Below the pieces are notes generated by a model. The model did no database searches. It was not told the origin of the DNA and worked only from the letters and a program-made list of their open reading frames with translations. DNA of 36,831 bases, from positions 1 through 36,831 of the forward strand of contig JAPTWR010000044.1 of NCBI GenBank assembly GCA_028065135.1. The letters run 5' to 3'. This document shows positions 28,366 through 35,094 of this stretch, piece by piece. Both the position numbers and the translations under genes were made by a program. The DNA comes from Acidithiobacillus sp. (GTDB lineage Bacteria > Pseudomonadota > Gammaproteobacteria > Acidithiobacillales > Acidithiobacillaceae). How positions within the stretch are numbered: the first letter of the stretch is position 1; each line of letters starts with the position of its first letter.

Positions 28366-29141
28366 TGCCGATACGCGACGCCTTGCCAGGGGCCGGGGCG
28401 CTGGCTGTCCTGCAGCGCAACTTCGGTGTCTGGCGCAAGTTGCTGGTGCCAAGCCTGCTCGGCAACTTCGGCGACCCGCTTCTGTACCTGCTGGCGCTGG
28501 GTTACGGTCTGGGGCACTTCGTCGGGCGGATGGACGGAATGCCCTATATCACCTTCATCGCCTCCGGCATCGTCGCCAGCAGCGTGATGAACACCGCCAG
28601 CTTCGAGGGTCTGTATTCGGCCTTTACCCGGATGAGCGCCCAGCACACTTACGCAGCGATGCTGGCCACTCCCTTGCGAGTCAGCGACATCCTCGCCGGT
28701 GAGGTGGCCTGGTGCGCCGTCAAAGGCCTGATCAGTGCCGTGGCCATCATCATCGTCGCCAGCCTTTTTGGCGCCACACAGGGGCCCTGGGTGATCCTGG
28801 CGCTGCCGGTCATTTTGCTCGCGGGGCTGAGCTTCGGCGGGGTGGCGCTGGTCATCACGGCACTGGCACGCAGTTATGATTTCTTCATGTATTATTTCAC
28901 TCTGGCGGTGACACCGATGTTTCTCTTTTGCGGCGTTTTCTACCCCATCCAATCGCTGCCGCCCTTCGCTCAGGACATTGCCGGGGTGCTGCCGCTGACC
29001 CATGCGGTGGCCCTGCTGCGACCGCTGCTGACCGGGCATCTGCCCCATGAGGTGCTGTACCACACGGGCGTGCTGCTGCTGTACACCCTGGTGGCCTATG
29101 TGCTTGGGTGGCGTCTGCTCAGTCGCCGGTTGCTGCGCTGA
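28365..29141 (+). CDS. ABC-2 type exporter permease (NodJ-like)
   Basis: This is the membrane subunit of the exporter, 258 aa with about six hydrophobic segments. The first (LLYLLALGYGLGHFV) follows an N-terminal cytoplasmic helix. The last pair includes MFLFCGVFYPIQSLPPFAQD, which is the conserved ABC-2 permease motif. Its ATG shares one base with the ATPase stop. NodJ-type permeases export lipo-oligosaccharides in rhizobia, but the same family occurs widely with unknown substrates, so no symbol is given. It ends 30 bp before the tRNA promoter. Confidence 0.92.
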   Translation: MPIRDALPGAGALAVLQRNFGVWRKLLVPSLLGNFGDPLLYLLALGYGLGHFVGRMDGMPYITFIASGIVASSVMNTASFEGLYSAFTRMSAQHTYAAMLATPLRVSDILAGEVAWCAVKGLISAVAIIIVASLFGATQGPWVILALPVILLAGLSFGGVALVITALARSYDFFMYYFTLAVTPMFLFCGVFYPIQSLPPFAQDIAGVLPLTHAVALLRPLLTGHLPHEVLYHTGVLLLYTLVAYVLGWRLLSRRLLR

Positions 29142-29170
29142 CGATGAATGGGCGAATCGCCGCGTCGCTC

Positions 29171-29199
29171 TTGACAGGCACGCAGGTTAGGGCTTTAAT
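29171..29199 (+). promoter_or_regulatory. Sigma70 promoter of the tRNA gene
   Basis: TTGACA (29171-29176) and TTTAAT (29194-29199) are separated by exactly 17 bases. The tRNA begins 12 bases after the -10 box. The near-consensus match and placement make this the best promoter in the window. Confidence 0.85.
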
Positions 29200-29210
29200 T
29201 TGCGCCTCAC

Positions 29211-29287
29211 GGCGCTTTAGCTCAGCTGGTTAGAGCAGCGGAATCATAATCCGCGTGTCCGGGGTTCGAGTCCCTGAAGCGCCACCA
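29211..29287 (+). tRNA. tRNA with CAT anticodon (probably tRNA-Met, elongator)
   Basis: The 77-base cloverleaf has a 7-bp acceptor stem (GGCGCTT with AAGCGCC), the D arm GCTCAGCTGGTTAGAGC and the T arm with GGTTCGAGTCC. An encoded CCA end is present. The anticodon loop is ATCATAA between stems GCGGA and TCCGC, so the anticodon is CAT. The acceptor begins with a G-C pair, unlike initiator tRNA. Elongator tRNA-Met is most likely, while tRNA-Ile2 with lysidine at C34 cannot be excluded without comparison. The 3' part from 29241 is duplicated at the far end of the mobile element, so in the present genome this half comes from the element. Confidence 0.93.
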
Positions 29288-29293
29288 AATAAA
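29241..29293 (+). repeat. attL: left copy of the 53-bp direct repeat
   Basis: This copy runs from the anticodon stem of the tRNA through its CCA end and six bases beyond. It is identical to 36704-36756. Insertion therefore kept the tRNA intact. Confidence 0.95.
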
Positions 29294-29295
29294 AC

Positions 29296-29327
29296 AAGGG
29301 TTTAGCTTAACAGCTAGGCCCTTTTTT
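29296..29327 (+). terminator. tRNA terminator supplied by the element
   Basis: An 11-bp stem (arms 29296-29306 and 29313-29323, loop TTAACA) leads into TTTTTT at 29322-29327, nine bases after the tRNA. By its position inside the element-derived half it must have come with the element. It is homologous to the hairpin at 36759-36791, and the lower stem is replaced by different but still paired bases. Confidence 0.85.
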
Positions 29328-29331
29328 ATTG

Positions 29332-29460
29332 CCCGTGGGGGACATTTGGGGGAATTATTCCCAGCGCCAGCCGACACCCTGCAACAATCCGAACCGCCGA
29401 GAAGTCACCTTAAAATGCCCCCCATTTGGAATCTAACTCCCTCAAATATCCCCCAAATGG
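29332..29460. promoter_or_regulatory. Left-arm repeats, candidate integrase arm-type sites
   Basis: The 10-mer ATTTGGGGGA occurs at 29344-29353 on the plus strand and at 29449-29458 on the minus strand. A one-mismatch copy lies at 29438-29447, 11 bases from the previous one. CCCGTGGGGGA precedes the first copy. The same words recur at 36556-36590 beside the right end. Lambda-type integrases with an N-terminal arm-binding domain use such repeats. This gene-free 398-bp left end (29294-29691) also holds TTGTG repeats at 29492-29508. Confidence 0.6.
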
Positions 29461-29572
29461 CGGTGACATGAGAACTATACACCTATAAATCATTGTGTTG
29501 TGTTGTGAGAACAGCGGATTGCATATCCGGTATTGCGCTTTATCGTGGATTGCGGGAGAATACAAAACAGGC

Positions 29573-29597
29573 CGGGAGGTGCGCGAACACCTGCCCG
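29573..29597 (+). promoter_or_regulatory. Hairpin in the integrase leader
   Basis: CGGGAGGTG and CACCTGCCCG pair around a CGCGAA loop with a single bulged G. No T-run follows, so it is not a standard terminator. It lies 95 bp before int and could shape leader RNA or bind protein. Confidence 0.3.
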
Positions 29598-29632
29598 ACC
29601 CTACCACCGCAACCTGCAAGAGAGGTCCGCCA

Positions 29633-29689
29633 ATGGATACAGTAAGCATAACGCACCCAGCGCCAGCCCTCACCCCTTGGAGGGCGTAA
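29633..29689 (+). CDS. Possible 18-codon leader ORF before the integrase
   Basis: An ATG with AGAGAGG eight bases upstream opens an 18-codon frame ending TPWRA, with its stop 2 bases before the integrase ATG. Its spacing would allow translational coupling with int. It is short and could be chance, since int has its own GGAGGG inside this frame. Confidence 0.25.
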   Translation: MDTVSITHPAPALTPWRA

Positions 29690-29691
29690 CC

Positions 29692-30738
29692 ATGGCTTAT
29701 ATCGAAAAGCGCGAAGGCAAGACCGGCACCACATACCGCGCCCAGATTAAGCGTAAGGGTGCGCCTATCCTCACGAAGACCTTCAAGCGCAAGACTGATG
29801 CCGAGCAGTGGGCAAAAAAGAACGAAGTCGCCTTGACCGAGGGCGAGCACTTCCCAGAGCGTGAAGCCCAGCGGCATACCTTCCATGAAGCCGCCGAGAA
29901 GTACAAAACCGAGCACTTGCCCAAACTCGCCAAGTCGCAAGACAGAGAACGGCATATCAACTGGTGGGATGAGCGTCTAGGGCGTCTGCGCCTCTCCAAC
30001 CTGCGCCCGGAAACGATAAACGAACACCTGCAAGCACTCGCTTCCGAAGTCCTCCCAGACGGCAAGACACGCGCTGCAAGCACTATCCGTCATTATCGCA
30101 TCGCTATTGCTCACATGCTCACCACCGCCCGCAAATGGGGATGGATAGCCACACCCCAGACCGACCGTATCCAATCGGTGAAGGTGAATAATGCCCGCGT
30201 CAGATACTTGGATGATGGGGAACTCGCCCGATTATTGGAGGCCACCAAGGGCCATGCAGATTTGCATTTGCTGGTGCTGCTGGCGCTGGGCACCGGAGCG
30301 CGTGCCGGGGAATTGCTCTCGCTTACATGGCCGCAAGTGGACATGAGGAAGCGGCAGATTTTGCTGACTAAGACCAAAAATGGGGACATGCGGACGCTCC
30401 CTGTTCCTGCCCAAGCCCTCCCCCTCTTGGCGGCACGGGTGCGACGTCTGGACACATCGCTTGTCTTTCCGGGGCATCGTAACCCGCCGCAACCCATAGA
30501 CCTGCGCCGCCCGTGGATTGAAGCCCTCGCCGTTGCTGACATCCAGGACTTTCACTTTCACGACCTGAGACATTCAGCCGCCAGCTACCTAGTGCAGCAA
30601 GGCGTGTCCCTTGTTGCCGTGGCTGCGCTGTTGGGGCATCGCACCTTGCAGATGACGAAGCGGTATAGCCACCTTGCCCCTGAGCATTTGGCGGAGTTGG
30701 GTTCCAAGCTGGACAGCAAGTTAGGGGGTGCGCGATGA
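29692..30738 (+). CDS. int: Tyrosine recombinase / integrase
   Basis: This enzyme integrates and excises the element at the tRNA. From ATG 29692, preceded by GGAGGG at good spacing, it is 348 aa. An N-terminal arm-type DNA-binding domain (IEKREGKTGTTYRAQIKRKG, about residues 1-55) is followed by a SAM-like core-binding domain (about 65-160). The catalytic domain has R204 in GTGARAGELL, K227/K229 in TKTKNG, H290 and R293 in FHDLRHSAASYL, H316 in LLGHRTLQM and Y325 in KRYSHL. All active-site residues are present, so it should be functional. The longer frame from 29533 runs through non-coding att-proximal DNA and is rejected. Confidence 0.95.
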   Translation: MAYIEKREGKTGTTYRAQIKRKGAPILTKTFKRKTDAEQWAKKNEVALTEGEHFPEREAQRHTFHEAAEKYKTEHLPKLAKSQDRERHINWWDERLGRLRLSNLRPETINEHLQALASEVLPDGKTRAASTIRHYRIAIAHMLTTARKWGWIATPQTDRIQSVKVNNARVRYLDDGELARLLEATKGHADLHLLVLLALGTGARAGELLSLTWPQVDMRKRQILLTKTKNGDMRTLPVPAQALPLLAARVRRLDTSLVFPGHRNPPQPIDLRRPWIEALAVADIQDFHFHDLRHSAASYLVQQGVSLVAVAALLGHRTLQMTKRYSHLAPEHLAELGSKLDSKLGGAR

Positions 30739-31427
30739 GTGCCCGCAAGGTTACGCCTGCGAAGAAAGTCGCTATCGCCAAGCTGACGCGCGAGCACATG
30801 GAGAGATGGACAGCCAAGCAAAACGCGGACAACGCCTTTGACTGGCCGATACCGGCACCCCGCACGATTGGCGAGGAGTTCGATAAATCGGGAGGCGCTA
30901 GGATGCCTCTTGAAATACCGCCCCAGCCCGTAGAGTGGCAGCAAGAAGGGGGCGTTATGGTGGGTGCTCCGCCTCTGGATAGGTACTATCAATTCCTTCG
31001 TAACGACTACGCGGCGGGGGCACGGAACAATAACGGTATCGTGGCGCTGGTGGAGGGCTTGCGTGCGCTGGCAGCGAACCCGGAGATTGTAGCGGGTGAC
31101 GAATCGGGGGCGTTTATCGCTGGCCTGTTGGCGAAGGTAGAGGGCAGCTATCCGGGTGAACTGCTGACATTGCTTCCAAGTGTGAGTGCTGCGCTCAGAG
31201 GGGCAAAGAAGCACGAGGCAACCAATGGCGTGAAGGAATCTATCCTAAGCAAGTGCCGCGAATACAAAGAGGCGCACCCCACACATGGCAATGGCAAAAT
31301 AGCAAAGGAGATAGCGCCCGACGCTTTCAAGATGAACCAAGACGCAGGGAGTCCTTTCGGGTGGGAAAGCGAAATCGACGCATACGAGGCCATAAAAGGC
31401 TGGCTTACACCGTCCAAGAGCAAATAG
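30735..31427 (+). CDS. Hypothetical protein of the element, 230 aa
   Basis: I do not recognise this protein. It overlaps the integrase stop by ATGA and is surely co-translated. The N-terminus is Lys-rich (ARKVTPAKKVAIAKLTREH). A middle part contains DRYYQFLRNDYAAG and a hydrophobic run VALVEGLRALAANPEI. The C-terminal 60 residues look like a small helical DNA-binding or adaptor domain (ILSKCREYKEAHPTHGNGKIAKEI). There are no membrane segments. In its position many islands carry a regulator or superinfection-control gene, but this is only context. It ends before a cluster of palindromes. Confidence 0.72.
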   Translation: MSARKVTPAKKVAIAKLTREHMERWTAKQNADNAFDWPIPAPRTIGEEFDKSGGARMPLEIPPQPVEWQQEGGVMVGAPPLDRYYQFLRNDYAAGARNNNGIVALVEGLRALAANPEIVAGDESGAFIAGLLAKVEGSYPGELLTLLPSVSAALRGAKKHEATNGVKESILSKCREYKEAHPTHGNGKIAKEIAPDAFKMNQDAGSPFGWESEIDAYEAIKGWLTPSKSK

Positions 31428-31436
31428 AGGGGGTGC

Positions 31437-31491
31437 TCTGCTAGCAGAACAACTGCCATGCGTGCACAGCAACTGCGCTGCCAGCATGGCA
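31437..31491. promoter_or_regulatory. Palindromes between the integrase pair and the replication operon
   Basis: TCTGCTAGCAGA (31437-31448) is a perfect 12-bp palindrome. It is followed by TGCCATGC (31454-31461) and its exact inverse GCATGGCA (31484-31491), with an inner CAGC/GCTG stem. The second dyad could fold as a long interrupted hairpin. No T-run follows, so either an operator pair or a rho-type end of the int transcript is possible. Confidence 0.45.
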
Positions 31492-31492
31492 A

Positions 31493-31562
31493 TTATCACA
31501 TAGTATACAACAGCTTATAACGTCCTCAGCGCCGCAATAACGCGGTACCATTAAGGACGTTA
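31493..31562 (+). promoter_or_regulatory. Promoter with overlapping inverted-repeat operator for the xis-rep operon
   Basis: TTATCA (31493-31498) and TATAAC (31516-31521) are 17 bases apart and form a plausible promoter. A 9-bp inverted repeat, TAACGTCCT (31518-31526) and AGGACGTTA (31554-31562), covers the -10 box on one side and the Shine-Dalgarno of the next gene on the other. The word TAACGTCC recurs in the candidate origin at 34313-34320, suggesting one protein acts at both places. Confidence 0.6.
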
Positions 31563-31564
31563 CC

Positions 31565-31801
31565 ATGCAAACCGAAGCTGAAACCCCTACCGAGTTTTAC
31601 ACCGTAAAGGACTACACCAAACGCCGCCCCGCGTTCACGCAAGGCGGTCTGCGGTGGCTGTTTTTCAACCAAGGCGAAGAACTGGAAAAGGCTGGCGCTA
31701 TTGTCCGCTTTGGCGCACGCATCTTGATAGATGACGCCGCATTTGTCGCATGGCTGAAGGCCGGTAACGGGCGGCATATCGGCGGACGGGGTGCAGCGTA
31801 A
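31565..31801 (+). CDS. Xis/AlpA-like small DNA-binding protein
   Basis: This 78-aa protein contains FYTVKDYTKRRPAFTQGGLRWLFF followed by GAIVRFGARILIDDAAFVAWL. That is the layout of a MerR/AlpA-type winged helix-turn-helix, with a recognition helix, a short wing and an acidic-hydrophobic closing helix. In integrative elements such proteins act as excisionases or activators of integrase expression. AAGGA lies seven bases before ATG inside the second arm of the inverted repeat, so binding there could block its own synthesis. Its last base is the first base of the next start (ATG overlap). Whether it acts as Xis or as a repressor cannot be decided here. Confidence 0.72.
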   Translation: MQTEAETPTEFYTVKDYTKRRPAFTQGGLRWLFFNQGEELEKAGAIVRFGARILIDDAAFVAWLKAGNGRHIGGRGAA

Positions 31802-32139
31802 TGGCCGCGCTCTGGTTTTCCTCAGATTCGAGCATCAAATGGGCTTGCCGTGAACTGCTGGCAGGCCGCGCTATCAGCCACCCGGACGGCATTGCCGAGG
31901 CTGGCGGGTGGAGATTGTCCGCCATCGTTTACGTCCTGCGCCACCGCTACCAATGGGATATTCAGACCGTCCGCAAGGGTGCGCGGCGAGTTGCTTTCTA
32001 TCACCTGCGACGGCATCCGGGGACGTTGACACTGCCACCCAGTGCGGCACAACTGGGATTGTTTGGGGGTGGCGCTGCGGGCACAGCGCCGGGGACTGCG
32101 AGCGAAGCCGACCCGGAGGCCGACCATGCACAATCTTAA
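31801..32139 (+). CDS. Putative winged-helix protein, 112 aa
   Basis: The central part, SSIKWACRELLAGRAISHPDGIAEAGGWRLSA with the following VRKGARRVAFYHL, looks like a helix-turn-helix plus wing. The same layout occurs in small phage proteins that act next to primases, but I cannot name a family with certainty. The C-terminal 35 residues are Gly/Ala-rich, acidic and probably disordered. Its start overlaps the upstream gene. It overlaps the next small ORF by 14 bases. A DNA-binding role in control or replication is inferred from context. Confidence 0.65.
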   Translation: MAALWFSSDSSIKWACRELLAGRAISHPDGIAEAGGWRLSAIVYVLRHRYQWDIQTVRKGARRVAFYHLRRHPGTLTLPPSAAQLGLFGGGAAGTAPGTASEADPEADHAQS

Positions 32140-32245
32140 CGCTACTATTTTGATTTTGCTATGCGCCGCCTTCCCCACGGGCTACGCCTGCGCTGCTATC
32201 TGGTGGACCCTGCGCCAGACCAAGGAGGGCCGCCATGGTAAATAA
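32126..32245 (+). CDS. 39-aa putative membrane peptide
   Basis: This small ORF starts at ATG 32126 with GGAGG at ideal spacing, overlaps the upstream gene by 14 bases and runs 11 bases into the primase gene. The peptide has one hydrophobic helix (TILILLCAAFPTGYACAAIWW) followed by a basic tail (RQTKEGRHGK). It resembles single-helix phage peptides in layout only. It may be a genuine protein or serve mainly to couple translation into the primase. Confidence 0.5.
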   Translation: MHNLNATILILLCAAFPTGYACAAIWWTLRQTKEGRHGK

Positions 32246-33134
32246 TCCTCTGGTGGCCTTTCAGGAAGCCATGCGTGCCGCTGGTGTCTTTCTTGCGGCA
32301 GATGTCCATATCACCCCAGACGGTCAGCTACACCGCGCCCGTGCCGCTGATGACAAGGCCGGGGCGCTTTCAATATGGTACAACTTCCACCCGGACGCGC
32401 CCGCCTCTGGTGCTGCTGGAAACTGGCGGACAGGTGCCAAGCTGACATGGTGCGGAAAGCGTCTGTCAGCCCTCACAGCGTCCGAACGGGTCGAGATAGC
32501 CAGACGTATCACCGAGGACAGAAAACGCGCTCAGGAGGCCACAGAAGCCCGTCATGCGGCAGCCTCAGCCAAGGCTATCAGGATATGGAATGACTCAGCA
32601 CCAGCCAGTCCGAACCATCCCTATCTGCTGAAAAAACAGATTGCGCCAGGTGTCAGCCGCCAGCGTGGAGATATGCTGATATTGTCTATCACTGGCTTTG
32701 ATGGCGATTTACGCGGGGTTCAGACCATAAGCCCGACTGGTGAAAAACGCTTCACCAAGGGGATGCACAAGCAAGGCGCATTTATCCGCACCGATGGGAT
32801 GCCTTCACCTGATTCGCGCCTGATTATTGCCGAGGGCTGGGCTACCGCTTCCACACTGGCGGCACTATCACCGGGAGCTTGCGTCCTCGCCGCTTTGGAC
32901 TGCGGAAATATGCAGGCCGTGGCAGTCGAGGCACGCCGCCGATTCCCCCTGATTGATTTGGTTGTCGCCGCTGATTCCGACCCCGTGGGGATGGAAAAGG
33001 CCAAAGCCGCCGCCGTTGCCAGCCGTGCTAAATGGATATGGCCGAGGTTCCCGAAGGATGCACCTGCGGGCCTGTCAGATTTTAATGACTGGCATGTGTG
33101 GCGCAAATCTCAGGGGGTGTCCCATGCTGAATGA
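32235..33134 (+). CDS. TOPRIM-domain DNA primase-like protein
   Basis: The 299-aa protein has an N-terminal region with YNFHPDAPASGAAGNW and TWCGKRLSALTA, seen in plasmid and phage primase-like proteins. A Toprim fold follows. The Toprim glutamate is E200 in LIIAEGWATASTL and the DxD pair is D247/D249 in LVVAADSDPVG. The C-terminal FNDWHVW is common in TraC/P4-type replication proteins. No CHC2 zinc finger is visible, so it is not a DnaG orthologue. It is followed by the helicase gene with an 11-base overlap, and the two together form a replication module. Confidence 0.85.
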   Translation: MVNNPLVAFQEAMRAAGVFLAADVHITPDGQLHRARAADDKAGALSIWYNFHPDAPASGAAGNWRTGAKLTWCGKRLSALTASERVEIARRITEDRKRAQEATEARHAAASAKAIRIWNDSAPASPNHPYLLKKQIAPGVSRQRGDMLILSITGFDGDLRGVQTISPTGEKRFTKGMHKQGAFIRTDGMPSPDSRLIIAEGWATASTLAALSPGACVLAALDCGNMQAVAVEARRRFPLIDLVVAADSDPVGMEKAKAAAVASRAKWIWPRFPKDAPAGLSDFNDWHVWRKSQGVSHAE

Positions 33135-34422
33135 CCCCGACGACTGGACCCAAAATATCCCGCCGTATGGTGACGAGTTCGAGCCACCCGCGCCGCGCCT
33201 TTCTGTAGTGGCTGCTGGTCCGTCTGCTGGTGCTGAGGCCGCGCTACCGGAACCGGAGGCACCCAGACCACCGCTCTTGCGCCACGTCCGGGAGTTGCTG
33301 ACCAATCCGCCCGCCGTTCGCTGGTTGATACGCGGCATCATCGAGGCGGACACATTGGCGCTGCTATATGGGCAACCGGGGGCCGGAAAGTCTTTTATCG
33401 CTCTCAGCATGGCGGCATCCATCGCTTGCGGGTCGGACTGGTACGACCACAGAGTCACCCAAGGCCCCGCCGTTTACATCTTGGGCGAGGGTGGCGGGGG
33501 CGTATCTCGCCGCCTGCGAGCATGGCAACTCAGCAACCCAGATGCCCGACTACAGGACGCGCCGCTTTATGTGTCCTCTCGCATGGTCCCCTTGGGTGAA
33601 GCTGAGGCCGTGGCGGAAATCGCCGCCGCCATTGAGGAATCAGGTGCAGGCAAACCGTCCTCAGTCTGGATTGACACCCTTGCCCGTGCCGCTGCGGGCC
33701 TTGATGAAAACTCAAGTCGAGACATGGGCGAACTCATAAAAGCCTGCGATGCCATCCGGGAGCGTTATGGGTGCGCCGTGGTGCTGGTCCACCATGCAGG
33801 CCACAACCAAGACCGTGCACGGGGTTCCTCAGCGATTAAGGCGGCACTGGATACCGAAATATCCGCCACCAAAGAGGGGCAGGTTATTACTCTGGCGTCG
33901 ACCAAGTCGAAAGAGTCCAAAGGGTTCAAGCCCCTGACCTTCCAACTGGCGGGGGTGGATACGGGCTGGAACGATGAAGATGGCGAGCGCGTTTTTAGCG
34001 CCGTACTGGAGCCGTGCGATGCACCGGGGCAGGATGAGGCTATAGGCAAAAATCAGACGTTATGCCTTGGCGTCCTGCGGGAAATGTACACCAACCGCCG
34101 CGCTAATCTTGAGCAGGCCGGTAACGACCCAGAATCCGCCAAAGTAACGACTACTGAATGGCGAGAGGGTGCGGGCCTTAATAAGCAAAGGTTTTATGAC
34201 GCTAAAACGTCCCTCATAAAGCTAGGACTTGTTGAAATTCAAGGAAGTACCGTAAAAGTAACGGGTAACGGTCCGGTAACGGTCGGTAACAAGCGTTACC
34301 CCGGCTCACAGGTAACGTCCGGTCCGGGGGGGTCTATAGACCCCGCCGTTACGTTACCGCCCCGTGACCGGAAACCGGACGCCATGGGAGACGATGAAGG
34401 GGAAAATTATGAAGACCTCTGA
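33124..34422 (+). CDS. RepA-like RecA-fold replicative helicase/ATPase
   Basis: From ATG 33124 (AGGGGGTG upstream) the product is 432 aa; the longer frame lies within the primase gene and is rejected. Walker A is GQPGAGKSF (residues 83-91), Walker B ends in D184 (SVWIDTLARA), and LVHHAGH with H223-H224 and ARGSSAIKAALD follows. This is the pattern of the hexameric RepA/AAA_25 helicases of plasmids and satellites. A C-terminal region (WREGAGLNKQRFYDAKTSLIKLGL) looks like a winged helix. The final 80 codons are built around repeated GTAACG words, giving the odd protein stretch VTGNGPVTVGNKRYPG. The repeats therefore appear to be selected as DNA rather than as protein. Confidence 0.87.
   Translation: MLNDPDDWTQNIPPYGDEFEPPAPRLSVVAAGPSAGAEAALPEPEAPRPPLLRHVRELLTNPPAVRWLIRGIIEADTLALLYGQPGAGKSFIALSMAASIACGSDWYDHRVTQGPAVYILGEGGGGVSRRLRAWQLSNPDARLQDAPLYVSSRMVPLGEAEAVAEIAAAIEESGAGKPSSVWIDTLARAAAGLDENSSRDMGELIKACDAIRERYGCAVVLVHHAGHNQDRARGSSAIKAALDTEISATKEGQVITLASTKSKESKGFKPLTFQLAGVDTGWNDEDGERVFSAVLEPCDAPGQDEAIGKNQTLCLGVLREMYTNRRANLEQAGNDPESAKVTTTEWREGAGLNKQRFYDAKTSLIKLGLVEIQGSTVKVTGNGPVTVGNKRYPGSQVTSGPGGSIDPAVTLPPRDRKPDAMGDDEGENYEDL
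34121..34357. repeat. Iteron-like GTAACG cluster with a 16-bp palindrome: candidate replication origin
   Basis: Six forward copies of GTAACG start at 34121, 34144, 34258, 34265, 34276 and 34312, and three inverse copies at 34294, 34347 and 34352. A one-mismatch copy is at 34286. About 0.1 would be expected in 237 bp. A perfect palindrome GGGGTCTATAGACCCC lies at 34329-34344 between the inverse and direct copies. Spacings of 10-11 bp in the core put sites on one face of the helix. The location in the 3' end of the helicase gene is like origins embedded near rep genes of satellites. Confidence 0.6.
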
Positions 34423-34834
34423 CCCTTCCATTCTGGCGGCATCTTCTCTATTGGCGGAACTCAGGGCGGCAGGCTTCACCCTCACCGCCGAGGGTCCACG
34501 TCTGCGGGTGGCACCTGCTGACATGCTGACCGATGAACTACGCCAGCGCATCCGGGAACATCGCACAGGGCTTATGTCCATATTGGCGGCAGAATCAGCG
34601 CTGGACGGTCGGAGCAGTACCAATGCCACCCCAGCCGCTTGCGTGCGTCCTGAGCAAGATATGGCCCATTGCGGGGCATGTAGTCACTTCCTGCCCGATA
34701 CCATCAACCCAGCCCAAGGGATAGGACGCTGCGGAGTCACCGGAGCCGGGCCGCCGTCTGGTGGCTCTGGTTATAAAGCCTGCTACCCGATGGCACCGAG
34801 GACGTGCCCCAGCTACGAAAGGAACGAACGATGA
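34409..34834 (+). CDS. TubC_N-like domain plus five-cysteine tail protein
   Basis: The N-terminal 60 residues (SLLAELRAAGFTLTAEGPRL, VAPADMLTDELRQRIREHR) match the small docking-type TubC_N fold. That fold is common at the start of phage and plasmid replication proteins as well as in polyketide synthases. The C-terminal part has C88, C91, C108, C125 and C133, suggesting zinc binding. ATG 34409 follows AAGGGG and overlaps the helicase end by 14 bases. At 141 aa it may be a partner that docks with another element protein; the function is unknown. Confidence 0.65.
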   Translation: MKTSDPSILAASSLLAELRAAGFTLTAEGPRLRVAPADMLTDELRQRIREHRTGLMSILAAESALDGRSSTNATPAACVRPEQDMAHCGACSHFLPDTINPAQGIGRCGVTGAGPPSGGSGYKACYPMAPRTCPSYERNER

Positions 34835-35094
34835 AACCGACCGACAATCAGGAATTACGCCAAAAGATAGGCCAGCTATTCGAGCAACTGCCCGAACTGG
34901 AAACCATTGAACTTACCTATGGCGGCAAACGATACCGCGCCCGCCTCTCTATGCCGTGGGTATGTATGGACGTCAAGGCCGAGGGCCGGGGCTGGGATGA
35001 CTGGACAGAGTGGCCGCTGCCTGAGTACCACCGCCGTAAAGCGATGGGTCCGAATTGGCAGGAGAAGTTGGACGAAGAAAGGCGGGCATCATGA
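34831..35094 (+). CDS. Hypothetical protein, 87 aa
   Basis: I do not recognise it. The ATG overlaps the previous stop (ATGA). It has a Glu/Gln-rich N-terminal helix (QKIGQLFEQLPELETIEL) and a beta-like middle (YGGKRYRARLSMPWVCMDVKAEG). The C-terminal part is Trp-rich (GWDDWTEWPLPEYHRRK). There are no signal or membrane segments. Its place in the late operon suggests an accessory replication or satellite function, without direct support. Confidence 0.6.
   Translation: MKPTDNQELRQKIGQLFEQLPELETIELTYGGKRYRARLSMPWVCMDVKAEGRGWDDWTEWPLPEYHRRKAMGPNWQEKLDEERRAS

Noticed and set aside
29492..29508. Tandem TTGTG repeats as an origin or regulatory array
   Set aside because: Only three short copies occur in an AT-rich stretch, too few to distinguish from chance.
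29410..29955. A 181-codon minus-strand frame over the left att region and integrase start
   Set aside because: It covers the arm-type repeats and the integrase N-terminus in antisense, and has no ribosome site or known motif.
34329..34344. The 16-bp palindrome as a transcription terminator
   Set aside because: No T-run follows and coding genes continue at once, so an origin or binding-site role is more likely.
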